DNA of 15,525 bases, from assembly GCA_038231815.1 (NCBI GenBank), contig JBBRKQ010000093.1, positions 1 through 15,525 of the forward strand, given 5' to 3'. Source of the stretch: CAILKP01 sp038231815. Its GTDB lineage: Bacteria; Planctomycetota; Phycisphaerae; Phycisphaerales; UBA1924. Under the pieces are notes generated by a model. It had not been told where the DNA came from. It saw nothing but the letters and a program-made list of their open reading frames with translations, and did not search any database. Positions 1-6,308 of this stretch are shown here, in pieces (position 1 is the stretch's first letter; each line of letters opens with the position of its first letter). A program made the position numbers and the translations under genes.

Positions 1-2
1 AC

Positions 3-266
3 CAGTCCCAACCACCGCAAACCGCCGCCCAGCGCCAAGCCTGCGCGCAGCGCATCGGCCCCATCATCACCGCGGCCGATCCCGCCACCGCCGCCGTCTC
101 TCTCATGGCCCGCCGGGCCAGTGACCACCACACCTCACTCACCGCCGCGGCAGCGTTCAACCCCTTCGCCACCCCAAAGCCCCAGCCAACCGACATCCCC
201 ACCGGCACCGAAGCCGCCTCCGAAAACTATGACCTCACCTTCGTCCGCGTGCGCAGCAACAGCTAA
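3..266 (+). CDS. C-terminal part of an unrecognised protein (5' end outside the window)
   Basis: One frame is open from the first bases of the window to a TAA at 264-266, giving about 87 codons. Its third positions are overwhelmingly C or G, as in the clear genes further on, whereas the other frames of this stretch give proline/serine-rich nonsense, so this frame is the likely coding one. The visible residues are rich in Ala, Thr, Pro and Gln in a low-complexity middle, and the chain ends in a more ordered stretch reading ENYDLTFVRVRSNS, which could be a final beta strand. No motif, membrane segment or family was recognised, and no start codon is visible because the gene begins upstream. Coding is inferred from codon bias only; function is unknown. 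Confidence 0.5.
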   Translation, partial: QSQPPQTAAQRQACAQRIGPIITAADPATAAVSLMARRASDHHTSLTAAAAFNPFATPKPQPTDIPTGTEAASENYDLTFVRVRSNS

Positions 267-841
267 CCGGCCAAAACGCACAGCGAGAATGGAAAACCTC
301 CCAACACCTGCACACTCCGCCAACTCCAGCCATGGCCGACGAATCCTCTTTCTGCCGATGCCCGCAAATAGGTGTTGCTAGTTGTTACTAGACGCTGCCC
401 TGCACCAACTTAAAATGTCGATGCATCCCAGCCCAAGCTCCAAAGCGGTCTGGCATTCCCACCGGTTGCAGGCCTTCGCAACTTCCACAAACTGTGCTAA
501 AAAGGTTGGGTACTCGACTCGAATCAAACCCACCGTTTGGTAACAATGGCCTAAGTTTCCGCTTCGCAATCAAAGCCCGAAGCTCATTCGCCGCCCATCG
601 CTCACAAGCCTCTTCCGCCTCCCCGTAACCATGATGCGGCGAATAGTGCGGCGAATAGTGCGGCGAATAGTGCGGCGATTCATAATCCCAGCCGGAGGTC
701 TGATCTCCCGTGTGCCGCCGCCAATCTATACCAATTTCAATCCAAGTTCAGGCCCGCGTGCAAGCCGGGGGATGCAGTTCCCAACTTAAACCCGGTGGCG
801 GTATGGGGTGCTCTCGCCGCTTCACCTCTGGAGATCGCACC
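267..841. other. Gene-poor region with a degenerate minus-strand reading frame
   Basis: I find no convincing intact gene in these 575 bases. On the minus strand one frame is open from just inside a stop at 748-750 down to a TAG at 388-390 (about 119 codons), but it has no ATG in its first half and its codon choice is unlike the neighbouring genes. Its translation holds SPHY tetrapeptide repeats, produced by the 12-bp repeat at 635-678, followed by a helical-looking stretch (GEAEEACERWAANELRALI). This may be a decayed gene or an extended remnant; I could not assign it to a family. The last ~130 bases are the upstream region of the following lipoprotein gene. Confidence 0.4.
635..678. repeat. 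12-bp tandem repeat (TGCGGCGAATAG), 3.7 copies
   Basis: Three perfect copies of TGCGGCGAATAG lie at 635-646, 647-658 and 659-670, followed by an 8-base partial copy at 671-678. The unit length is a multiple of three, and on the minus strand it reads as the tetrapeptide S-P-H-Y, so the array could have arisen inside a coding frame. There are no spacers, so it is not a CRISPR array. Confidence 0.9.
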
Positions 842-1816
842 ATGCCGGGCCGAACCAATTCAAGCACCGCTGAGACTCTGGGCTTCAGTGTGGGCCAGTC
901 ACTACAGGCGGCTTCGCGCTTTTCGCGGGCTCTGCTGCGGGGCGTGGTCGTGGCCTCGCTGCTGGCGCTTGCCGGGTGCAACTTGGGCCCGGCCAATTTC
1001 GTGGGCACCAAGACCATGAGCGTGCCCACCGACGGGGCAATGCCAACGCTCACCGAGTCATCGCCTGATAAACCCGCATCGCCCAGCAAGACCATCACCG
1101 GTGCAGATCTCATGCCCGGTGTCAATGCTGGCGTGTTTGACATCTCCAGCGGCAACGGATCAATCACCGTCGAACCTTCAACCGATGGCACGCTCAGCGT
1201 GACCGCCGAGATCAGGGCAACGACTCCGGAGCGACTGGATGCGTGCTCGCTGAGTGTGGTGCCAAGCAGTGGTGGGGGCCTGATGATCCGTGTCATCTGG
1301 CCAGATGGGGCCCCGTACGGCCAGGAAGGCGCGAGCATCACCGTCAAAGCGCCGGTTCGCACCGGGCTAACGCTGGAAACATCAAACGGTGAAATCAACG
1401 CAACCGCCGTGACCGGAACAGTCAAGGCCCGCACCGGCAACGGAAAAATCTCCATCAACACTGTGGGCGGCGCAGTTGATGCCCGCACTTCCAATGGTGG
1501 TGTGGTCATCAGCAGCGCCATGGCAGCCGTCACGGCCGATACATCCAACGGCGTTGTCACCGTGACCATGGGCGATAACGCTACCGGCCCCTGCAACATC
1601 TCTACCAGCAATGGTGGCGTAAAACTCTCCATCGGCCCCGGTATGTCGGGCACGGCAACGATGAAGACCAGCAACGGAAGCATCACAGTGGGCGGCCAGC
1701 CGTTTGATAAGCAGACTCTGAACAAGTCATCCGCCAGTGTCGAGTTTGGCGCCGCTGGTGGCCCGGCATCCAGCATCCGCACCAGCAACGGCACCATTGA
1801 AGTGATCCGGCGGTGA
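842..1816 (+). CDS. Lipoprotein with DUF4097-type beta-helix repeats
   Basis: The 324-residue product is probably an envelope lipoprotein with a right-handed beta-helix domain of the DUF4097 ('putative adhesin') kind. I chose the ATG at 842 because GGAG at 830-833 sits 8 bases before it and because it gives a complete lipoprotein signal: a long basic N-region, a hydrophobic core (VVVASLLALAG) and a lipobox LAGC with the acylated Cys near residue 46. A longer GTG-started frame from 710 has no such support. From about residue 100 onward short strands are punctuated by a recurring (S/T)-(S/G)-N-G turn (SGNGSI, TSNGEI, TGNGKI, TSNGGV, TSNGVV, TSNGSI, TSNGTI), the ladder typical of this family. 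No catalytic residues are expected. The exact role is unknown; members are often annotated as putative adhesins. It stands alone between two non-coding stretches. Confidence 0.8.
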   Translation: MPGRTNSSTAETLGFSVGQSLQAASRFSRALLRGVVVASLLALAGCNLGPANFVGTKTMSVPTDGAMPTLTESSPDKPASPSKTITGADLMPGVNAGVFDISSGNGSITVEPSTDGTLSVTAEIRATTPERLDACSLSVVPSSGGGLMIRVIWPDGAPYGQEGASITVKAPVRTGLTLETSNGEINATAVTGTVKARTGNGKISINTVGGAVDARTSNGGVVISSAMAAVTADTSNGVVTVTMGDNATGPCNISTSNGGVKLSIGPGMSGTATMKTSNGSITVGGQPFDKQTLNKSSASVEFGAAGGPASSIRTSNGTIEVIRR

Positions 1817-1877
1817 GCGAGCGGTTGTGCAGCATCACCCGTTTGGTGCAGTCTTCAATCTGACTGATGCTGGTCGC

Positions 1878-1899
1878 GACGGCAGTGCCGTTTGCCGTC
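1878..1899 (+). terminator. Hairpin after the lipoprotein gene
   Basis: A perfect 7-bp inverted repeat (GACGGCA at 1878-1884, TGCCGTC at 1893-1899) encloses an 8-base loop, about 60 bases past the stop of the lipoprotein gene. There is no T-run after it, so it is a weak candidate for termination or for 3'-end protection of the transcript. Confidence 0.3.
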
Positions 1900-1956
1900 T
1901 GTCAGGACAGCACAAAGTCCCCAAGCGTCGGTCGGTGAGCGAACCAATCATGGAGG

Positions 1957-3231
1957 GTGGTGAACCTAGCCGAGCAACGTGAGCCCGCCATCCCGCCCGC
2001 GACCATCGGTCGCGTCGTGGCCATGTTCGCCTTTGACATCGGATCATCGATAGATCTCCAAGCCGCCGCGGCAGTACTGGGCGATGCCAGTCGGGCCAAG
2101 CTTGATGGCTCAGGTGCCCCGCGCATGCCAGCGTGGTTTCAGTTTCGGCCTCTACCCCTGACCGTGCGCCAGCCGACATCGCCACTGGTGGTCGCCGGGT
2201 TGACCGTGGAGCCCGCCGCCGAACTTACGATTTATGACTTTGGCGCGGTGTCAGTCTCGTTTTTTATCCCACTTCCAGTGGGCAGCATCATGCCCGATGG
2301 GACTGTGAGCCTGCCAGCGCTCCTGCCGCTGGGCGAGGCGTTGTATGAAAACGCGGTCCTCCGGGCCGCCGCAATCGCTCTGGTTGATGGGCTGGCGGCA
2401 ACATTGGGCCCAGCGGTGCGCAGGCCATGCCGCAGCGAACTGGTTGAGGATTACATGGTGTATCTGCTGCCAAGCCCGGTATCAACCGGCGAGGTCGCAA
2501 ATGGGCGCACAATTGAGGCCATGCTGGCAATGACCGAGTTTCGGCGAGAAATCGCCCAGTTGCTGGCTGCAGAGACAGCCCCGCTCAGCCAGCAAGAAGT
2601 GACCGATGCAGTAGCCGGAGCGGTCTGCTTCGGCCTGCGTGATGCAGTCATCGCCGACTGGGCGGCAGCCGTGGTCTTCGGGCAACCAACGCAAGACGGC
2701 CCAACAGTCTCGGCCGCAAACGCTGCAGGCAGCGCAATCGTGCTCGAGGTGCTCCGGTTTGCAAACGTGGAGCTGCTCGAAATGCGTTTTATGGATGACA
2801 ACCTGGATGAAATGCTTGATGAGGCGTACGAGCTGCAAGCCTCCGGCAGGTTGCACACCATGAACCGCCGCGGCCGCGGACCCATCAGCCGGGCCTTTGG
2901 CATGGCTCGCGACTTACTCCCGGGCTCGCGGTCAGCAGATCTAGAGAAGCTGGCCACGCTGCAGGTTGATGCCGCGATCCTGTTCGAATCAGTCGGCAAC
3001 GCGCTGAAGCTGGTCGGAGAGCCGTATTTGGCCCGGGTCTATCGCCTCGCGGCAACGCGCCTGCACCTGTCAACGTTCGAGGCCAACATCCTGCGCAAGC
3101 AGCGAACGCTGGATGCGATCTATCAAAAAGCCGCGGATTCTGCCAGCGGCCACCGCATGGAGGTGCTTGAATGGATCGTCATTTTGCTGATCGGCTTTGA
3201 AGTTGTTATGTCTCTGGTGTCCCGCAAATGA
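1957..3231 (+). CDS. RMD1/YagE (DUF155) family protein with C-terminal membrane anchor
   Basis: The C-terminal half carries the features I know from the DUF155/RMD1 family: a helical block around LEVLRFANVELLEMRFMDD, then ESVGNALKLVGEPYLARVYRLA, a helix ending in LRKQRTLDAIYQKAADSA, and a single terminal hydrophobic helix (LEWIVILLIGFEVVMSLVS). The N-terminal half begins with the strand-like MFAFDIGSSIDLQAA typical of the family. Fungal relatives are mitochondrial membrane proteins involved in translation or meiotic division; the bacterial role is not established. The length (424 residues) is normal. The start is uncertain: GTG at 1957 is used here, but GGAGG at 1952-1956 is too close to it and an ATG at 2023 begins exactly at the conserved part. 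The stop overlaps the next start as ATGA, so the two genes are probably translated together. Confidence 0.8.
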   Translation: MVNLAEQREPAIPPATIGRVVAMFAFDIGSSIDLQAAAAVLGDASRAKLDGSGAPRMPAWFQFRPLPLTVRQPTSPLVVAGLTVEPAAELTIYDFGAVSVSFFIPLPVGSIMPDGTVSLPALLPLGEALYENAVLRAAAIALVDGLAATLGPAVRRPCRSELVEDYMVYLLPSPVSTGEVANGRTIEAMLAMTEFRREIAQLLAAETAPLSQQEVTDAVAGAVCFGLRDAVIADWAAAVVFGQPTQDGPTVSAANAAGSAIVLEVLRFANVELLEMRFMDDNLDEMLDEAYELQASGRLHTMNRRGRGPISRAFGMARDLLPGSRSADLEKLATLQVDAAILFESVGNALKLVGEPYLARVYRLAATRLHLSTFEANILRKQRTLDAIYQKAADSASGHRMEVLEWIVILLIGFEVVMSLVSRK

Positions 3232-3482
3232 ATAGCACAGCAGGAAATTCCGTCCCATCATTTCCATCTTCAGCGGCAGCCGGGTTGCCACTTGCAGATG
3301 CCATTGCCCTGCTGCGCTGCCCGACAACAGGCCAGCGACTTGTGCTGCGCGAGGTAAATGGTCAGCCGGGTGTCAGCACTGCGGATGGCAGCGTGAGCTA
3401 TCAAATCCGCGATGGGCTGGTCTTGTTCGTCACGGGCCGCCAAGCTCCAGCAGTCGCGCCGGATCAGCCCGCGAACGGCTAA
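3228..3482 (+). CDS. Trm112-like small protein lacking most zinc ligands
   Basis: An 84-residue protein whose core reads LLRCPTTGQRL, followed by a YQIRDGLVLFV segment, matches the YcaR/Trm112p-like fold (a short zinc-ribbon-like protein, normally L-x-CP-x-C ... YPIRDGIP). Trm112 proteins in eukaryotes and archaea activate methyltransferases; bacterial versions are mostly uncharacterised. The single Cys here is the only one in the whole protein, so the usual metal site cannot be complete. Its ATG overlaps the TGA of the preceding DUF155 gene, which implies coupled translation. A UbiE-type methyltransferase lies next door on the opposite strand, a suggestive but unproven partner. The call rests on the C-P and Y-x-IRDG-hydrophobic motifs. 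Confidence 0.7.
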   Translation: MNSTAGNSVPSFPSSAAAGLPLADAIALLRCPTTGQRLVLREVNGQPGVSTADGSVSYQIRDGLVLFVTGRQAPAVAPDQPANG

Positions 3483-3534
3483 CAAAGAGCATGAGCAATG
3501 CAAGCAGGTAAACGGAAGCAGCCCGGGCCTGTAA

Positions 3535-4377
3535 TTAGACCGGCTTGACGGCGCGATGGCAAATGCACACGCCCATCGTCAGTGCTTTTCGCGTACAAGT
3601 TGAGAACCCCACCGAGCCAATGACCCCGGACATGGTCTCGGCATTCATGAAGGTGGCAACGCTCGCGGGCAAGTATTTGTACGCACCGCTGGTGTCACCA
3701 GCAATCAGCGTCGCAGTCCGCGGCATAAGCCAAGTGGTGTACCATGTTGAAAGCTGCTTAACAACCGGAATACGGGGCGTGTCAAACTCCAGCACAACCA
3801 GCCGCCCACCCGGCTTTAAGATTCGATAAAACTCCGCAAAGGCCGCCGCGGGATTTTGGACGTTGCGGATGCCAAAGGCGATCGAGACCACATCGGCCAT
3901 CCCACTTTGCAGCGGCAGGTTCTGGGCATCACCCTCGATGTACACAATCGCCCGCTCAGCATCAGTGCCCGAGCCCGCCCGAAGTTGAACCGTGCGGCGG
4001 CGCTCGGCCACATCCAGCATCTCCCGGGTGTAGTCAATACCGATGACCTTGCCCGGCGCGGGCTTTGCGCGGGCAAAGGCCTGTGAAAGATCGCCGGTGC
4101 CGCAGGCGACATCCACGACAGTTTCACCGCCGCGGAGATTGGCCGTACGAACCGCAAATCGCCGCCAGGCCTGATCCTGCCAGAGCGAGTGGAGACGGTT
4201 GTTCAGGTCATAACTGCCAGCGATGGCCGCGAACATGCGACGGACTTTTTCCTGCTTGTCGCCACGAGTGTGCGGGCTGGCAAGCTCCTGCTGCTGCCAG
4301 GCACGGTCCGTCTGCGGGCGCGGTGCACTGTCAGTTTGTGCGGAAGTGGAAGGATTTGAATCCGGGGAAGAACTCAT
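3535..4377 (-). CDS. ubiE: UbiE/MenG quinone C-methyltransferase
   Basis: This SAM-dependent methyltransferase methylates the ring of demethylmenaquinone (MenG activity) and/or the ubiquinone precursor (UbiE), a late step of respiratory quinone synthesis at the inner face of the membrane. The family signatures are all present: KVRRMFAAIAGSYDLNNRLHSLWQDQAWRR near residues 44-73, SAM motif I VVDVACGTGDLS near 87-98, the acidic GIDYTREML, then GDAQNLPLQSGMADVVSIAFGIRNV and YRILKPGGRLVVLEF. With ATG at 4377 it has 280 residues, somewhat longer than the usual 230-250 because of a Ser/Gln-rich N-terminal extension. The frame stays open to a TTG at 4473, but that part has non-coding-like codons, so I reject it. 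No good Shine-Dalgarno site is visible. It converges with the Trm112-like gene and diverges from hpf. In an organism of this type menaquinone is the likelier product. Confidence 0.92.
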   Translation of the reverse strand: MSSSPDSNPSTSAQTDSAPRPQTDRAWQQQELASPHTRGDKQEKVRRMFAAIAGSYDLNNRLHSLWQDQAWRRFAVRTANLRGGETVVDVACGTGDLSQAFARAKPAPGKVIGIDYTREMLDVAERRRTVQLRAGSGTDAERAIVYIEGDAQNLPLQSGMADVVSIAFGIRNVQNPAAAFAEFYRILKPGGRLVVLEFDTPRIPVVKQLSTWYTTWLMPRTATLIAGDTSGAYKYLPASVATFMNAETMSGVIGSVGFSTCTRKALTMGVCICHRAVKPV

Positions 4378-4394
4378 CAGGGAGGATGGTATGA

Positions 4395-4417
4395 GTCGAT
4401 CGCCGTTGGCGACCGAC
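4395..4417. promoter_or_regulatory. Imperfect 10-bp inverted repeat upstream of ubiE
   Basis: GTCGATCGCC (4395-4404) and GGCGACCGAC (4408-4417) are complementary at 9 of 10 positions around a 3-base centre. They lie just upstream of the ubiE start on its 5' side. Eight bases further is a perfect 10-bp palindrome, CGCAATTGCG (4425-4434). Either could be an operator or, if transcribed, a leader hairpin; no regulator is known. Confidence 0.3.
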
Positions 4418-4767
4418 AGGGGAGCGCAATTGCGATGACTGCGAAGAGATGGCACGCTGATGCGGCGGAACAAAACGGCCTAGCACTTCAAGTTCGTGTG
4501 TCCGGCATTTCGCGGATGCGTTACCAAACAGGTTCCTGAAGTGATCTGCTAGGCAAGCCACAGTCACCCGGGCAGAAGGGCGGCGAGATTTTGACCATTT
4601 TGCCCACTTTGACATCCCACGCACAGGTACTCCCCAACCCGGGCTGGCCTGATCTATCATGTTTCCGGTCTAACGGCTTGTCGCTCTCGGCCTGGTGGCG
4701 CGTTTGCGGTTTCGCTGTTGGAGTTTGCGATGGATTTGGTTCCTCAGTTGGCCGGCAAGGAGTCCGC

Positions 4768-5064
4768 ATGCGAGTTGACGTGATTGGCAAGCACATGGAA
4801 GTTACCGAGGCGATCAAGGCTTATTCGGAGTCCAAGGTCAGCAAGCTGCTGAAGCATTACGACGGGGTGCAGCAGATCGTGGTCCGGCTGGAGCAGGAGC
4901 CCCACAAGAAGGGCTTCTTCGCCGAAGTTATCGCGGACGTGGAGAAGCATGACGATTTCGTGGGAAAAGCCAAGGGTGATGATCTCTACCACTGCATTGA
5001 TGAAGCCGTGGATAAGGTTTCTCGCCAGTTGACGGACTTCAAAGAGAAGCTCAAAGCCAAGTAA
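4768..5064 (+). CDS. hpf: Short ribosome hibernation-promoting factor (HPF/RaiA family)
   Basis: The 98-residue protein is a short-form HPF, which binds the 30S subunit near the decoding centre and stabilises inactive ribosomes under starvation. The start MRVDVIGKHMEVTEAIKAY and the basic/acidic pattern with DDLYHCIDEAVDKVSRQL near residues 71-88 are family hallmarks; length and fold order (beta-alpha-beta-beta-beta-alpha) fit. I chose ATG at 4768 because AAGGAG at 4757-4762 lies 5 bases before it and because the homology begins exactly there; the longer frame from 4591 adds a leader that does not look coding. The C-terminal dimerisation domain of long HPFs is absent. It is the first gene of a cluster with EIIA and HPr, an arrangement resembling the rpoN-hpf-ptsN-npr cluster of proteobacteria, which suggests joint control by nutrient state. 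Confidence 0.9.
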   Translation: MRVDVIGKHMEVTEAIKAYSESKVSKLLKHYDGVQQIVVRLEQEPHKKGFFAEVIADVEKHDDFVGKAKGDDLYHCIDEAVDKVSRQLTDFKEKLKAK

Positions 5065-5133
5065 TCCTTGGTGGGACTTGGTCGAACTAGGGTGGATGGG
5101 CGCGTCGGATCCGGGAGGGGAAGCTTGAGCCTG

Positions 5134-5149
5134 CCGCACACTTGTGCGG
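5134..5149 (+). other. Hairpin in the hpf–EIIA spacer
   Basis: CCGCAC (5134-5139) and GTGCGG (5144-5149) form a 6-bp stem with a 4-base loop; flanking AGC/GCT can extend the stem past a bulge. It lies between the two genes of the putative operon and has no T-run, so it could be a processing or stability element rather than a full terminator. Confidence 0.4.
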
Positions 5150-5189
5150 GCTAGGCCGGGCGGTTGGTCAGTTCACCGGAGTTTGTTTG

Positions 5190-5666
5190 ATGAAGCTCAC
5201 CCAGATCGTCGCGTCAGGCGCGGTCATCCCAACTTTAACCGCCCAGCACCGAGATGAGGTCGTCCGTGAACTTATCGATGCGCTCTGCGCATGCGAGGCT
5301 GTCCCGCCCGAGCTCAAAGGCGAACTCATCAGCCGCGTGCTGGACAGAGAACGCCGGGGCTCGACGGGCTTTGGAAGGGGCGTTGCGGTGCCGCACGTCA
5401 AGCACCCGGCGATCAAGAAGATGTGCGCCGCCGTCGGGCTTTCGCAGGCAGGAATAGATTTTAACTCGCTGGACAAGCAGCCGGTGTATTCAGTGTTTCT
5501 GCTGGTCTCGCCAGAGGATCGGCCAGAGCATCACCTCCAGGCGATGGAAGTGATCTTCAAGAACCTGTCCAAAGACACGTTCCGCAAGTTCCTTCGTCAG
5601 GCCGCGACCGGTGAAGAGGTTCAGGTGCTGCTGGATGAGGCAGACAGCACGGCCTTGGGAGGCTGA
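5190..5666 (+). CDS. ptsN: PTS EIIA protein, PtsN (EIIA-Ntr/fructose) type
   Basis: A stand-alone 158-residue phosphotransferase EIIA domain of the mannitol/fructose/Ntr class. The phosphorylated histidine is in the conserved GVAVPHVKHP motif (His69), preceded by the ERRGSTGFGRG loop at about residues 54-64. The C-terminal half, YSVFLLVSPEDRPEHHLQAM and the following helices, is also characteristic (LxSPxxxxxxHL). ATG at 5190 has GGAG at 5178-5181, 8 bases upstream; the earlier frame from 5142 overlaps the hairpin and is unsupported. No EIIB or EIIC partner is present, so like PtsN it probably regulates other proteins according to its phosphorylation state rather than importing a sugar. HPr is encoded directly after it. 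Confidence 0.9.
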   Translation: MKLTQIVASGAVIPTLTAQHRDEVVRELIDALCACEAVPPELKGELISRVLDRERRGSTGFGRGVAVPHVKHPAIKKMCAAVGLSQAGIDFNSLDKQPVYSVFLLVSPEDRPEHHLQAMEVIFKNLSKDTFRKFLRQAATGEEVQVLLDEADSTALGG

Positions 5667-5797
5667 TTTCGCCGGCCCGGCCCCGCCCGGCTTCCTAGGC
5701 ACCGGTGCAATTCCCGCGGCTGTCGCTCCTTAGTTGGACGGCTGCCATGGTGTACCGGATTTCTGGTTTTTGCTCGTGTGTTTTCGCACTTTTCCGC

Positions 5798-6070
5798 ATG
5801 TCCAGGCTTACCGCCATCGTGACGATCAAAAACAGACTCGGGTTACACGCGCGCCCGGCGATGGAGTTTGTTGATTGTGCGGCACAATTTGGCTGTGAAG
5901 TTCAGGTCTGCCGCGATGACCAGACAGTCGATGGTAAATCCATCATGCAGATGATGCTGCTGGCGGCCACTCAAGGCACGAAGCTGGAGGTCATTGCCAT
6001 CGGTGAAGATGCCCAGTTGGCGCTTGATGCCCTGGCCAAGCTGGTTGATTCCGGTTTTGGCGAGGATTGA
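5798..6070 (+). CDS. ptsH: Phosphocarrier protein HPr
   Basis: The 90-residue HPr relays phosphate from enzyme I to EIIA proteins in the cytoplasm. His17 in NRLGLHARPA is the catalytic phosphorylation site, and Ser48 in the DGKSIMQMM segment corresponds to the regulatory Ser46 used by HPr kinase/phosphorylase in other bacteria; both are kept. ATG at 5798 gives the canonical N-terminus (MSRLTAIVTIKNRLGL). No Shine-Dalgarno site precedes it; instead the leader is U/C-rich. It is the third gene after hpf and ptsN, with a 131-bp gap. Enzyme I (ptsI) and hprK are not in the window. The preserved Ser suggests kinase control, but that is inferred from the residue alone. Confidence 0.92.
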   Translation: MSRLTAIVTIKNRLGLHARPAMEFVDCAAQFGCEVQVCRDDQTVDGKSIMQMMLLAATQGTKLEVIAIGEDAQLALDALAKLVDSGFGED

Positions 6071-6308
6071 GCACGGGCGTTTTGCCGGTGACGCCGGTTG
6101 TTCAGATGCCGGATGCCAGTTCGGTGCTTCATTTGCCGTGCCGAGCCGTAATTGTCGCTGGTTTAAGCGTTTCGCACCATCGGCCCGCCCGCCGCGGCCA
6201 CGCATTGTTTGTTATGGTCACTTTTCTTCCCCGAATCGTTGCTCCGGTGATCGGCCGTTTCGTATGCTTGGGGTAACCTCTCGCCTGTATTGAACCGAGG
6301 AATACACC

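Noticed and set aside
121..381. Proline/serine-rich frame on the + strand near the window start
   Set aside because: It is a shadow of the better-biased frame ending at 266 and reads as low-complexity nonsense.
500..545. Possible tRNA T-arm-like sequence on the minus strand
   Set aside because: No matching stems or acceptor arm could be drawn around it.
635..678. Short direct repeats considered as a CRISPR array
   Set aside because: Copies are head-to-tail with no spacers and only 12 bases long.
748..1797. 349-residue open frame antisense to the DUF4097 lipoprotein gene
   Set aside because: It mirrors the codon bias of the real gene and has no recognisable domain or ribosome site.
4609..4660. 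Perfect -35 (TTGACA, 4609-4614) and a good -10 (TATCAT, 4655-4660) before hpf
   Set aside because: They are 40 bases apart, so they cannot form one promoter, and neither has a good partner at 16-18 bases.
4694..4710. Sigma-54-like element (TGGCGCGTTTGC) upstream of hpf
   Set aside because: The GG to GC spacing is too short for a -24/-12 promoter.
6067..6276. 69-residue frame overlapping the end of HPr
   Set aside because: TTG start without a ribosome site, mixed codon use and no recognisable feature; more likely the glycosyltransferase upstream region.
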